In this document: piece after piece, positions 28,995-36,667 of the stretch | How positions within the stretch are numbered: position 1 is the stretch's first letter | Layout: each line of letters starts with the position of its first letter | DNA from: Leishmania donovani | Taxonomy: Eukaryota; Euglenozoa; Kinetoplastea; Trypanosomatida; Trypanosomatidae | DNA: 37,130 nucleotides | Direction of reading: 5' to 3' | Assembly: GCF_000227135.1 (NCBI RefSeq) | Contig: NC_018255.1 | Span: 133,198 to 170,327, forward strand | Program-made: the position numbers and the translations under genes | Notes under the pieces: model-generated | The model's database searches: none | Told to the model about the DNA's origin: nothing | What the model saw: the letters and a program-made list of their open reading frames with translations, nothing else

Positions 28995-29585
28995 GCGACG
29001 GCGGCAGGGTGGGTGCATGGGCACGTGTGGATGTCCAGATGTTAGCGCGCGCCGGCATGCGTGCGTGGGTAAGCGGGCTTGGCGTTTTTACTTGTTTTTC
29101 AGTCTGAAGTGAACGTAGGCTTTGTCAGCGGAAGCACGAACGTCTGGATTGTTCACCTTGCCAGCATGATAACACACCTCGTTGAACCAAAACTCAAGGG
29201 GTCCAGGGTGTTGTGCCCGTCATCGCACGGTGGCGCCAACTCTTCTTGCTCCCCCCTCTTTCCCCTGTGTCGTTGAAGAAGGGGGCCCCTCGCTTCTCTA
29301 TCCCATTTCTCGCCCTGCGCTTTCCACCCGCTGCGCACGCGCTCAAAAAAAGCCTTCATACTTCCCCACTCTCCGCGCTTCTCCTTACCGTTCGCCTTTC
29401 CTTCCACACCTTTGCATCCCCGGCCGAGAGTTGGCCCAACGCTTCACCGCACGACATGACTCTTCACCTCCGCTCCAAGGAGACACCACATGATGTGGTA
29501 AGGTGAGGGGGGCGGGGCACTCGACATATTCTCCCCGAAGCTGCTCTTTGCGTCATGCGTGTGTGCGTGGACTGCACCCCCACTT

Positions 29586-30105
29586 CATCGTCCGCCCTCA
29601 TGACGTGCGGGGGTGGGGAGGGGCCACTTCAGCGTGGCATCTCAGGACACAGGGGGGGGCGCTCGCTCTCTCTCTCTCTGTGTGCGGAGGAGCGAAGCAG
29701 CCCCCCACCGCCCACCCTCTTCGCTATCCCTGCCAATGCGAGGCCACTTCTGGTGGTGGCAAGCTCAAACGCGCCCTCATGATGTGTCGGAGGCGCCAGA
29801 GCGATGCGTCGCTGCCGACGCCGGCGGCCAGGTCCCGGAGTGGGGCGGTGTCGGTGCGACCTGCGACCGTGAACACGTCTGTGCCGCCCACATCGATGGG
29901 CAAAGCGCCAGCGGGAGTCGAGCGAATCCCACCCAACCCTCACACCGCCCACTGCGGGGGGGGGGCCGGGGTGTCGCCCCGCGAGGGGTGCACCGCAGGG
30001 GTGGCGGCCGGCATAACGGGCCGGCTGTGAGGCGGCCTGCACAGCGGCGGGTGCCGAGTGGAGAGAAGCTTGGCTCACGCTGTATGTTATAACGGACATG
30101 TAGAA
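29586..30105 (+). mobile_element. SIDER2-like retroposon, copy B (long form)
   Basis: About 520 bases. The 5' part carries GGCCACTTC twice (29622-29630 and 29742-29750); the first sits in a context close to the ingi/L1Tc 79-bp signature (GGCCAC-TCA-CGTGG). The motif GCCCTCATGA occurs at 29594 and 29773, 179 bases apart. The 3' part matches copies A, C and D, including a G10 run and the hairpin at 30007-30025. The 3' end departs from the others after AAGCTTGGCTCA, so the right boundary is approximate. Sense to the upstream gene. Confidence 0.85.
30007..30025 (+). other. Conserved hairpin in SIDER2 copy B
   Basis: Perfect six-base arms, GCCGGC on both sides of a seven-base ATAACGG loop. Confidence 0.6.
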
Positions 30106-30493
30106 GAGTCTGCTGGCTAAGTGTTTCGTGTGTATGTGTGTGCACGGTGAGTTTTCCCGAGTGCCCACCCCCTTCGGCTTCTCCCCTCCCCTTTCCTGAA
30201 CTGCACCCGCTGTCTTCCTGTCGGTGTTACACAGGTTGTTCAGACTCTTTCGCCTTTTAGGGCCCCCCTCACGCGCGCGCGTACAGGACTAGGCCGACTG
30301 CACGATAACCGCTTGTCGGTGTGCCCTACTCGACGACTTTGCGCTTGCTCTTTCCTATACCCACCCACGTTGCGCTCCGCGGAGTGCGTCGCGGCGTGTG
30401 TCTCTCGGTCTCTCCCCACTCAACCCATCCGCCCCGCGCTTGTCTGTGTGTGCAGCCTCTCCACCACTACCTCACGCTCCGTACCTACCGCTT

Positions 30494-30588
30494 TCGTTGT
30501 TCTTACACCCGATACGGTCACCCGCATCTATCACCACCACCACCTCCTCGTCCTCCGCGGTGGCTGGCGCTGCTTATGTGGCGTACAG
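30494..30588 (+). promoter_or_regulatory. Predicted trans-splice acceptor for the SWEET gene
   Basis: A long C/T/A-rich stretch, then GTACAG with AG at 30587-30588, 32 bases before ATG 30621. It lies after an upstream in-frame ATG at 30576, and so argues for 30621 as the start. Confidence 0.5.
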
Positions 30589-30620
30589 AAAAAAAGCGCT
30601 ACATTTTCATTCGGCCAACC

Positions 30621-31349
30621 ATGACCGCCTTCAACATCGTCTACAACCTCTTAACCTACACGGCAGGTGGGTTCTCCGTGATAATGAACGCGTCGCCAGT
30701 GATCGCGATTCGTCGGCTGGAGCAATCGGGCACCGTGGGGGCCTCCACTGTCACTTTCTACGGTGCGCAGATGTACAACGCCGTTACGTGGACCTCTTAC
30801 GGTATCTTCTCCGTCTCTTACCCGCTGCTTATCGCGAACATCCTCGGCAACGCCGTCTCGACCTACTGTAGCCTCGTATTCCTCACAGTAGCGCGGCGAG
30901 AGGAGATGTCGGGGCGCACGCTGCAGGCCACAACTTACTCCAAAAGCGTCCTGACGTACGCCTTCTTTTTCGTGCTCAGCGCGGCACACCTGCTGCTGAG
31001 CATCGTTCTCACCATGTCTGGGCGGCCGGAGACGGCAAAGACGATTACGGGCTACGAAGGCAGCGTGGCGTGCATCGTGATGCTGAGCGCCCCCCTTCTG
31101 GCGTTCAAACACATCGTCGTCACGAAGAACGCCGAGGTTCTCGCTCCAGTCATGGTCGGCTGTGCCTTTTTCAACACGCTCTTCTGGCTCGTCGCGGGCC
31201 TCATGACCAACGACATGTTCATCACCGTCCCAAACTTCCTGTGCTTCCTTGCGTGCTGCGCGCAGGTGGTGCTCTTGGTGATGTACGGGAGGAGGCCGGC
31301 GGCGCCGACGGAGATTAATGAGGCCATCGCACCCACGCCGTTTGGCTAG
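30621..31349 (+). CDS. SWEET/MtN3-saliva family sugar transporter
   Basis: A 242-residue protein with seven membrane spans in the 3+1+3 SWEET layout, which moves mono- or disaccharides passively across a membrane. The first MtN3 repeat (about residues 10-90) has the TM1 Pro (SP at 25-26), the YNAVTWTSYGIF segment of TM2 (52-63) and the NILGN segment of TM3 (73-77). The second (about 150-222) has SAPLL, KHIVVTKNAE, the FFNTLFW segment (183-189) and the VPNFLCF segment (203-209), which carries the Pro-Asn of the substrate pocket. The linker span is about 108-130. The short hydrophilic tail is Pro-rich. Substrate and membrane cannot be read from the sequence. The last gene of the plus-strand cluster. 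Confidence 0.92.
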   Translation: MTAFNIVYNLLTYTAGGFSVIMNASPVIAIRRLEQSGTVGASTVTFYGAQMYNAVTWTSYGIFSVSYPLLIANILGNAVSTYCSLVFLTVARREEMSGRTLQATTYSKSVLTYAFFFVLSAAHLLLSIVLTMSGRPETAKTITGYEGSVACIVMLSAPLLAFKHIVVTKNAEVLAPVMVGCAFFNTLFWLVAGLMTNDMFITVPNFLCFLACCAQVVLLVMYGRRPAAPTEINEAIAPTPFG

Positions 31350-31992
31350 CGGCCGGCAAGACAAACCCGCGCACGTGGTGTTCCTTTCGTTTTATGTTCT
31401 AGGGCAGGTGTGTGGTGCTCTGGTTTGTTGTCCCTCTGTCTGACCGTCGCCCTGCGCACACCGGACTGTGCGTGTCTTCCGGGCTTTACCGTCCCGCTCC
31501 CAAACGTGCGGACGCGCCACTAGCAAAGCACCGAACACTGCGAAGGAAAGCGGTGCACCACCGTCGCTCACCTCAACAACTCGCTCGCAAGGCGCACCGG
31601 CGGCCCTCCCGCCCCCATCCCCCCCCCCCCAAACCCCGCGCATATGGCGGGCCGGGGGCCCTCTCTGCGCTTCGTCTGCCCTAATCCCGGCCCCCCCCCT
31701 CGCGCCACCGACGGCTGTTCCCCACGAGGCTGCGCTACGGCCTGGCCGGTGCAGGGGCTGGGGCCNNNNNNNNNNNNNNNNNNNNNNNNNNNNNNNNNNN
31801 TACGACGGGAGGGCGGGGGGGGGGGTCATGGTCTGCCCGCTTGGTGGGGCGGCCGCGGGGCGATCTGCCGCGGGGGCCGGCAAGCCCCCGCGCTCTGCCG
31901 TGTTGCTCTTTCGCCTTCAGAATCAGTGCCGTGCACCACACACTTACTCCCACTCACACGGCCGCCGCCGTTCACCGTTACTTTCGTCTTCG
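31350..31992. other. Convergent strand-switch region
   Basis: All recognised genes to the left are on the plus strand and all to the right on the minus strand, so two polycistronic units converge here. The region holds C12 at 31619-31630, C8-C9 near 31690, an assembly gap and G11 at 31815-31825. Seen from each unit, the RNA would carry a poly-C run. No tRNA or other Pol III gene was recognised. In Leishmania such sites are places of transcription termination and base J; that is established for the genus and inferred here. Confidence 0.85.
31766..31800. other. Assembly gap (35 N)
   Basis: Thirty-five undetermined bases flanked by very GC-rich homopolymer-bearing sequence. The true length and content are unknown. 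Confidence 0.99.
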
Positions 31993-32856
31993 CTACAACC
32001 CGACAAGGCACTCCACCTCTGCGCCGCACTCGCAGAGCATCCAGTGATACGACTGCGCGTCCGGCGGCTGGTTGAGGGCGCCGATTTGGCGGATCAGGTG
32101 CTGAGCGATGCACGCGCCGGCAATCGTGTCGCTAACGCAGTCTGCCGAGCCGGCGCCGTGCGCACAGGTCTGCAGTACTTCCTGCACATCGGCGGCCGTC
32201 AGCTGCTGGAGTTGCAACCGGCTCACCACCTCGTATGCCTTCCCGGCGGCAGCGGCGAACCCAAGCGACACGGCTTCTGTACGCACGTGCAGCGCCAAAA
32301 CGGCTCTCTGGTAGCCGCGCGGCTTCTCTGCCAAAAGACTCGGTTCTGCCACGAGGCAACGCCACTGCTCCGCCAACGAGTGCGCCGGCAGCCGCCGATA
32401 GAGGAAGAGCGCCAGAACAGTGGGCCCGCACGTGGCATGCAGTGCGACGATGTCAGCGCACGGCAAAGCAGCTTGCACATGCGGTACGGCGTCCTCTTCA
32501 GTGATCACGGCAGCCATCGTCACCCGTGTTCCCGAAGAGCCATCCAGTTTGGTGACTGCGTCGTACACCGAAACGTGTGGGTTCAGTCGCTGCAGTGCGC
32601 CGAGCGCGCGAGCGCCGCGCGTGCCTCCCGCCTCGCCCTGCATCAAGTAATTGGTGCACACGTCGGCATCTGTGACAAGGCCTTCATCGGCGACGGCCAC
32701 CGCGCGCACCCCTGCCAGGACCAAGTTCTTTGCTGCCTCCGCAGCGGCACCGGCAACACCGTGCAGCGCGACGCTTGTGTGCATCAGCTGCTGCTGGGTC
32801 GATTTGCCCCATAGCCGAATTTGGCGGTCATACCGCACCGCCTCTGCCTCCCTCAT
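31993..32856 (-). CDS. AOS1: SUMO-activating enzyme E1 subunit AOS1/SAE1-like
   Basis: A 287-residue ThiF-fold protein, the smaller subunit of the SUMO E1 heterodimer, which with UBA2 adenylates and activates SUMO. RYDRQIRLWG at residues 8-17 is the N-terminal signature of E1 subunits. Residues 28-50 hold the Gly-rich nucleotide loop and following helix (AAKNLVLAGV), then the VADEGLVTDADV strand. The C-terminal ~45 residues (IAGACIAQHLIRQI ... VECLV) match the end of AOS1. The length is shorter than human SAE1 (346) but far below NEDD8-type E1 subunits (over 500), which favours AOS1. The Gly loop reads HGVAGAAAE, with one residue more than the usual GLGAE. The ATG follows a predicted acceptor by 38 bases. 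It ends 190 bases from the assembly gap. First certain minus-strand gene from the strand switch. Confidence 0.85.
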   Translation of the reverse strand: MREAEAVRYDRQIRLWGKSTQQQLMHTSVALHGVAGAAAEAAKNLVLAGVRAVAVADEGLVTDADVCTNYLMQGEAGGTRGARALGALQRLNPHVSVYDAVTKLDGSSGTRVTMAAVITEEDAVPHVQAALPCADIVALHATCGPTVLALFLYRRLPAHSLAEQWRCLVAEPSLLAEKPRGYQRAVLALHVRTEAVSLGFAAAAGKAYEVVSRLQLQQLTAADVQEVLQTCAHGAGSADCVSDTIAGACIAQHLIRQIGALNQPPDAQSYHWMLCECGAEVECLVGL

Positions 32857-32894
32857 GACAGTAGCGAGGGTCGGCGGAGGGGGAGGATCCGAGG

Positions 32895-32930
32895 CTGAAG
32901 AAGGAAGATAGGCAGGCCCGCACAGGGGCA
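32895..32930 (-). promoter_or_regulatory. Predicted trans-splice acceptor for AOS1
   Basis: On the minus strand a C/T-rich run ends in TTCTTCAG, with AG at 32896-32895, 38 bases before the ATG at 32856. Confidence 0.5.
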
Positions 32931-33277
32931 GCGTCTACAACAGCTGTGCGTCCGATGCGTGACGCGTGGCAGCCGACCAGCGTGAAAGCGCCGCAAAAAG
33001 GAGGGAAAATGTGCCAGGGGCGGACAACATAAGAGATGCAAGGAAAAGAAGTGGCGCGCCCAAAGAGACGAGAAACATGGCGGGCGTCACGGCGTGCGTG
33101 CGCGCTTCGCTCCACGAGTGCCTCGGCCACTGCGCCGAAAGGGTGGCACAATGTGAGGCGACGTGGAAAGAGCGGTCTATCTGCCATCGCACATAATTGC
33201 GATCTTAATTGATCCATTCGTCTTGCTGCGTCTCCTCCTCACGTCCACACACTTCGGGCTAATGAGCAGCCGACAAA

Positions 33278-33810
33278 GTTTTTCGTCCTGTACGTGTCCG
33301 CTCTCTGTCGTATAACATGAGCCAAGCTTCTCTCCACTCGGCACCCGCCGCTGTGCAGGCCGCCTCACAGCCGGCTCATTATGCCGGCCGCCACCCCTGC
33401 GGTGCACCCCTCGCGGGGCGACACCCCGGCCCCCCCCCCCGCAGTGGGCGGTGTGAGGGTTGGGTGGGATTCGCTCGACTCCCGCTGGCGCTTTGCCCAT
33501 CGATGTGGGCGGCACAGACGTGTTCACGGTCGCAGGTCGCACCGACACCGCCCCACTCCGGGACCTGGCCGCCGGCGTCGGCAGCGACGCATCGCTCTGG
33601 CGCCTCCGACACATCATGAGGGCGCGTTTGAGCTTGCCACCACCAGAAGTGGCCTCGCATTGGCAGGGATAGCGAAGAGGGTGGGCGGTGGGGGGCTGCT
33701 TCGCTCCTCCGCACACAGAGAGAGAGAGAGCGAGCGCCCCCCCCTGTGTCCTGAGATGCCACGCTGAAGTGGCTCCTCCCCACCCCCGCACGTCATGAGG
33801 GCGGACGATG
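33278..33810 (-). mobile_element. SIDER2-like retroposon, copy C (long form)
   Basis: About 530 bases, the same structure as copy B in the opposite orientation: two CCCTCATGA motifs 179 bases apart (33793-33802 and 33614-33623), the G11 run, the hairpin at 33370-33388 and the AAGCTTGGCTCA segment. It ends near 33278 in an A/T-containing tail. Sense with respect to the minus-strand genes. Confidence 0.85.
33370..33388 (-). other. Conserved hairpin in SIDER2 copy C
   Basis: Perfect GCCGGC arms around a seven-base loop whose sequence differs from copy B while the arms are unchanged. Confidence 0.6.
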
Positions 33811-33848
33811 AACAAGAAAAAAGAGGAGCGTAGCGAGACGTTTTTCCT

Positions 33849-34463
33849 TCACAAGTCGTAAGCGTCGCCTGCCAACATGTCCTTCACCCATGTGCACGAA
33901 CGCGGACAGAGGCCGTACTGGGCATCCGCGAGATCGTGTCTGCCGCCTAGCAGTTCCTCCCACTGCTCCGCTTGCATCGTCCACCTCTGTTGCAAGCGTT
34001 GACACTCCACGGCAACATCCGACGCCAGCGCATCCTCATCGTGCGGGGCATCCTCCATGAGTGGGCTGTAGGCGCTGTGGACGAGGTCGGTGTGTGTTAT
34101 CGGCAGAGCACCGCAGAACGCATGCTCAAAGAACGCCTGCACGGCCTCACGGCTCAGGTACTTACCGCGGCAAACTTGCGATAAGGTAAGCGCGGGCGCA
34201 GATGAACGCGAATAGGCGGCCAGCATTGTGGCAAACCGCTTTACCGTGGCGTAACCGCGTGCTCTTTCATTGGCACAGGTGCGGCTCCAAGACCGCAGGA
34301 TGGGCCATGCGGTTTCGACACGCTCACAGCAGGTGACGGCCGCCACGCGGCCGGCATACTCGGTGCTGCGGACGGGGTCGGCGAAGGTCACCTCGGCTAC
34401 AAGGCCGCAGAGCAGCAGGGCGGAGATCACTGCGCGCATCGTGACGCCAAGACAGGTGGCCAT
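33849..34463 (-). CDS. Hypothetical secreted protein with eight cysteines
   Basis: A 204-residue product. Residues 9-28 form a typical signal peptide: Met-Arg, then a Leu/Val/Ala core, with a likely cut near FAD-P. The predicted mature part is hydrophilic and helix-rich with eight Cys (45, 46, 63, 98, 117, 154, 186 and 190), an even number compatible with disulfides in a secretory compartment. An acidic stretch sits near 137-149. There is no C-terminal membrane anchor or GPI-like tail, so it may be soluble in the secretory path, a vacuole or the flagellar pocket. I recognise no family. The frame is open to an ATG at 34685, but a predicted acceptor near 34486 puts that in the spacer. ATG 34439 is an alternative start that begins directly at the signal peptide. 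Confidence 0.65.
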   Translation of the reverse strand: MATCLGVTMRAVISALLLCGLVAEVTFADPVRSTEYAGRVAAVTCCERVETAWPILRSWSRTCANERARGYATVKRFATMLAAYSRSSAPALTLSQVCRGKYLSREAVQAFFEHAFCGALPITHTDLVHSAYSPLMEDAPHDEDALASDVAVECQRLQQRWTMQAEQWEELLGGRHDLADAQYGLCPRSCTWVKDMLAGDAYDL

Positions 34464-35126
34464 GAAAAGTGTTTGTTCGCCCTTCCTTGATGGCGCCAGA
34501 GGAAGTAACGTGCCGCATGTGATACAGAAGAGAGACGACAGGCAAGAGTACAGACAGTGAAAGAGCGCGAACTTCACGAAAAAGGGAGCAGAGAACGAGA
34601 TTCTCGGTGGGATGGAGGGGCAGTCAACGCACACCGCTGCGTCTCCGCTCCCCCTCCCGCTGGTACGTATTGCAGGGTCGAGCATCCGATTCTGCGGAGG
34701 CGGCCGTAACTCAGACTCGCCGCGCCGCTGTCATAGAACAGGTATTCGTGCAAGGTGCGCGCGGACTGCCTGCACGCGTCGAAGAGCACACATCAGCTGC
34801 TACTGTTGAGCTGCTCGTTTTGCCTTTGAACTTCGCTGGAAGCCCTCTCCCCCCTCCCACGGCACCTCATGTGGACAGACTCCCATCGCACACGCGAGAA
34901 CGGCTACACTTCGGATAAAAGCACTATTGAGAAAAAAAAGGAGGCGTGGGCGGGAACGGGCGAAGTGCATCGTGAATGGGGAGCGGGCCACCACGAACTT
35001 GACGCATCGCGAGCAGTCGCACAAGGGACGGCGCTCGGGTTGGGGGACGGGGGAAGAGGTACTGAATAGGATGACCGCGCACAATCATCAAGCAACAAAG
35101 GTTTCTGTCGACCGTGGCGGACGAAG
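34464..35126 (-). other. Intergenic / UTR region
   Basis: 3' UTR of the oxidoreductase gene and leader of the secreted-protein gene. No repeat or RNA gene recognised; no SIDER2 copy in this spacer. Confidence 0.6.
34486..34545 (-). promoter_or_regulatory. Predicted trans-splice acceptor for the secreted-protein gene
   Basis: On the minus strand a C/T-rich tract precedes ATCAAG with AG at 34487-34486, 22 bases before ATG 34463. A second AG lies four bases further on. Confidence 0.4.
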
Positions 35127-36305
35127 CTACCGTGCTTTCTTTGGCTCTGCTGCGCGATCGATGATCACCGTGTTGATGCTGATCCCTGCATCCCGACAGC
35201 GATGCACCAGCTCATCGCCAAAGGCGTAGGCTGGCGTCAGGACACCGCCCTTGAGCGACTGCTTGCGCGCCAACTTCAGCACACTCATGGCACACTCACC
35301 AAGGAACAGCGCCGTGGCAGTGTAGGCGTCTTCCTTGGCCGACATCGTCGTCTCCACACGCTTGCCAGACACCGTCCTGCCCACAAAGTCGCAGCGGAAG
35401 CTGGATTTGGCCATGGCCTCGTCGGATGGGCCAATGCTGGTGCCGGTGAAGTACTTGCTGAGCATCCAGCGGCGCAGCGGCGCAATCATCCCCGCTATAA
35501 GCGCTACGTAGGTCGAAAGCGTGAGGCGCATCACACGAGCAAAGGGCCCCTGCATGGCCTCCACGTACGCGGCCGAGGAGCCCATGAGGCTGTTGGTGCG
35601 GCGCACCAGTTTCTCATCACACGAGGCAGTGACAAATAAGCCGGTGAACCGTCCGTTTTCGTACCACACGCCGTAGCGCGTGGGCGTACACGCGGGCTGC
35701 ACGTCTGACTTCGACACCAGCGCCAGGGGGCTCATATCCTCCCCTGTCATGCTGTCTAGCACGCACCCTATCGAGTTAATTGTGCCGTTCGATACACCAG
35801 CAGGACTGCCTTCAAAGTAACCACGCACGACTGTCAACGACTCCCCAGCCTCGCGATGAACAACGTAGTTTCCCAGGTCTGCCGGTACGCAGTCGAAGCC
35901 GCAACATGGCACGATCGCAACGCCCTTTTTTGCCGCAGTCTCGTGGTATGCGGCGATCGCGCGGCGCACAAACGGGGTTTCGCCGGTGCAGTCGATGTAG
36001 TGGGTGCCGTTGCGCACGCACGCATCAACCACGGGCATGCCAACCAGCGTGAAGGGCCCCATGCAAGAGATCACGCACGTCGTCTGCGCGCACGCTGAAT
36101 CCACAGTTGCTGCCTTGTCGGCGTCCACCACAAACGTGGGCACATTGATATCCAGCTCTGCTTTGAGAGCCGCCAACTTGGCCTGGCTGCGACCAGCGAT
36201 GCCCCAGCGCCCCTTTAGCTCCGCCTTTCGTGCGAGGTAGCGACATGTGAGCCGCCCGGTAAAGCCTGTGGCGCCCAACACGATAATGTCCAGCTTCGAC
36301 GCCAT
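35127..36305 (-). CDS. Saccharopine dehydrogenase-like oxidoreductase (SCCPDH family)
   Basis: A 392-residue NAD(P)-binding protein. A Rossmann fold at the N-terminus carries the nucleotide loop GATGFTG at about residues 10-16. It is followed by the family segments MGPFTLVGMPVVDAC (near 82-96), GTHYIDCTGE (near 99-108) and CCGFDCVPADLG (near 133-144). A moderately hydrophobic stretch near 260-280 is present, as in other members. The length is close to human SCCPDH (429). These proteins resemble saccharopine dehydrogenase but generally lack proven lysine-pathway activity, and several are associated with lipid droplets, so the substrate is unknown. The frame extends eight codons upstream from a GTG; ATG 36305, 32 bases after a predicted acceptor, is the likely start. 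Confidence 0.92.
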   Translation of the reverse strand: MASKLDIIVLGATGFTGRLTCRYLARKAELKGRWGIAGRSQAKLAALKAELDINVPTFVVDADKAATVDSACAQTTCVISCMGPFTLVGMPVVDACVRNGTHYIDCTGETPFVRRAIAAYHETAAKKGVAIVPCCGFDCVPADLGNYVVHREAGESLTVVRGYFEGSPAGVSNGTINSIGCVLDSMTGEDMSPLALVSKSDVQPACTPTRYGVWYENGRFTGLFVTASCDEKLVRRTNSLMGSSAAYVEAMQGPFARVMRLTLSTYVALIAGMIAPLRRWMLSKYFTGTSIGPSDEAMAKSSFRCDFVGRTVSGKRVETTMSAKEDAYTATALFLGECAMSVLKLARKQSLKGGVLTPAYAFGDELVHRCRDAGISINTVIIDRAAEPKKAR

Positions 36306-36337
36306 CCCGCTTGCACAACTTTTCGTCACTGTTCGTC

Positions 36338-36362
36338 CTCAGAGTGTGAAAAAAAAAGGACG
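36338..36362 (-). promoter_or_regulatory. Predicted trans-splice acceptor for the oxidoreductase gene
   Basis: On the minus strand a T9 run and CACACTCTGAG give AG at 36339-36338, 32 bases before ATG 36305. Confidence 0.5.
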
Positions 36363-36667
36363 GAGGCACGTTGCAGAGCCGAAAGCAGCGCCAACGACAG
36401 CAAATAAGAAGCGCAGCGACGTGCGCTGCCCGAATCAAAGTCGGAAGAAACCAAAGCAAGCGAAAAGGGCGACACGGAGCCGCTGAGCCTGTGCGTGTGT
36501 GCGTGTGCGTTTCTGTAACAGCAAAATGGAAGCACCGACTATGAGCACAAAAGAGGAGGAGACACTACTTATGTGCAGCTATGCGCCTGTGTTCATGTGC
36601 TGGAGTGCAGACCAGAAACGAAAGTCAGGTGAAGAGGCCAAAGAGAGATCAGTGAACACACAAACGG

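Larger units (their letters stand above)
28995..30620 (+). other. Intergenic / UTR region containing SIDER2 copy B
   Basis: 3' UTR of the helical-repeat gene with a long SIDER2-like copy, then a C/T-rich leader for the SWEET gene. The frames covering 29503-30092 are reading frames of the repeat and not genes. Confidence 0.6.
32857..33848 (-). other. Spacer containing SIDER2 copy C
   Basis: Between AOS1 and the secreted-protein gene. It holds the leader of AOS1 and, from 33278 to 33810, a long SIDER2-like copy that starts only 38 bases after the stop codon of the secreted-protein gene. Nothing else recognised. Confidence 0.6.

Noticed and set aside
29503..30092. Similar open frames in all SIDER2 copies (for example 33177-33815)
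   Set aside because: They are conserved because the repeat is conserved; several frames on both strands stay open, and no ingi-type protein domain is visible.
31468..32814. 448-codon plus-strand frame across the gap
   Set aside because: It is open only because it passes through N bases and then runs antisense to AOS1.
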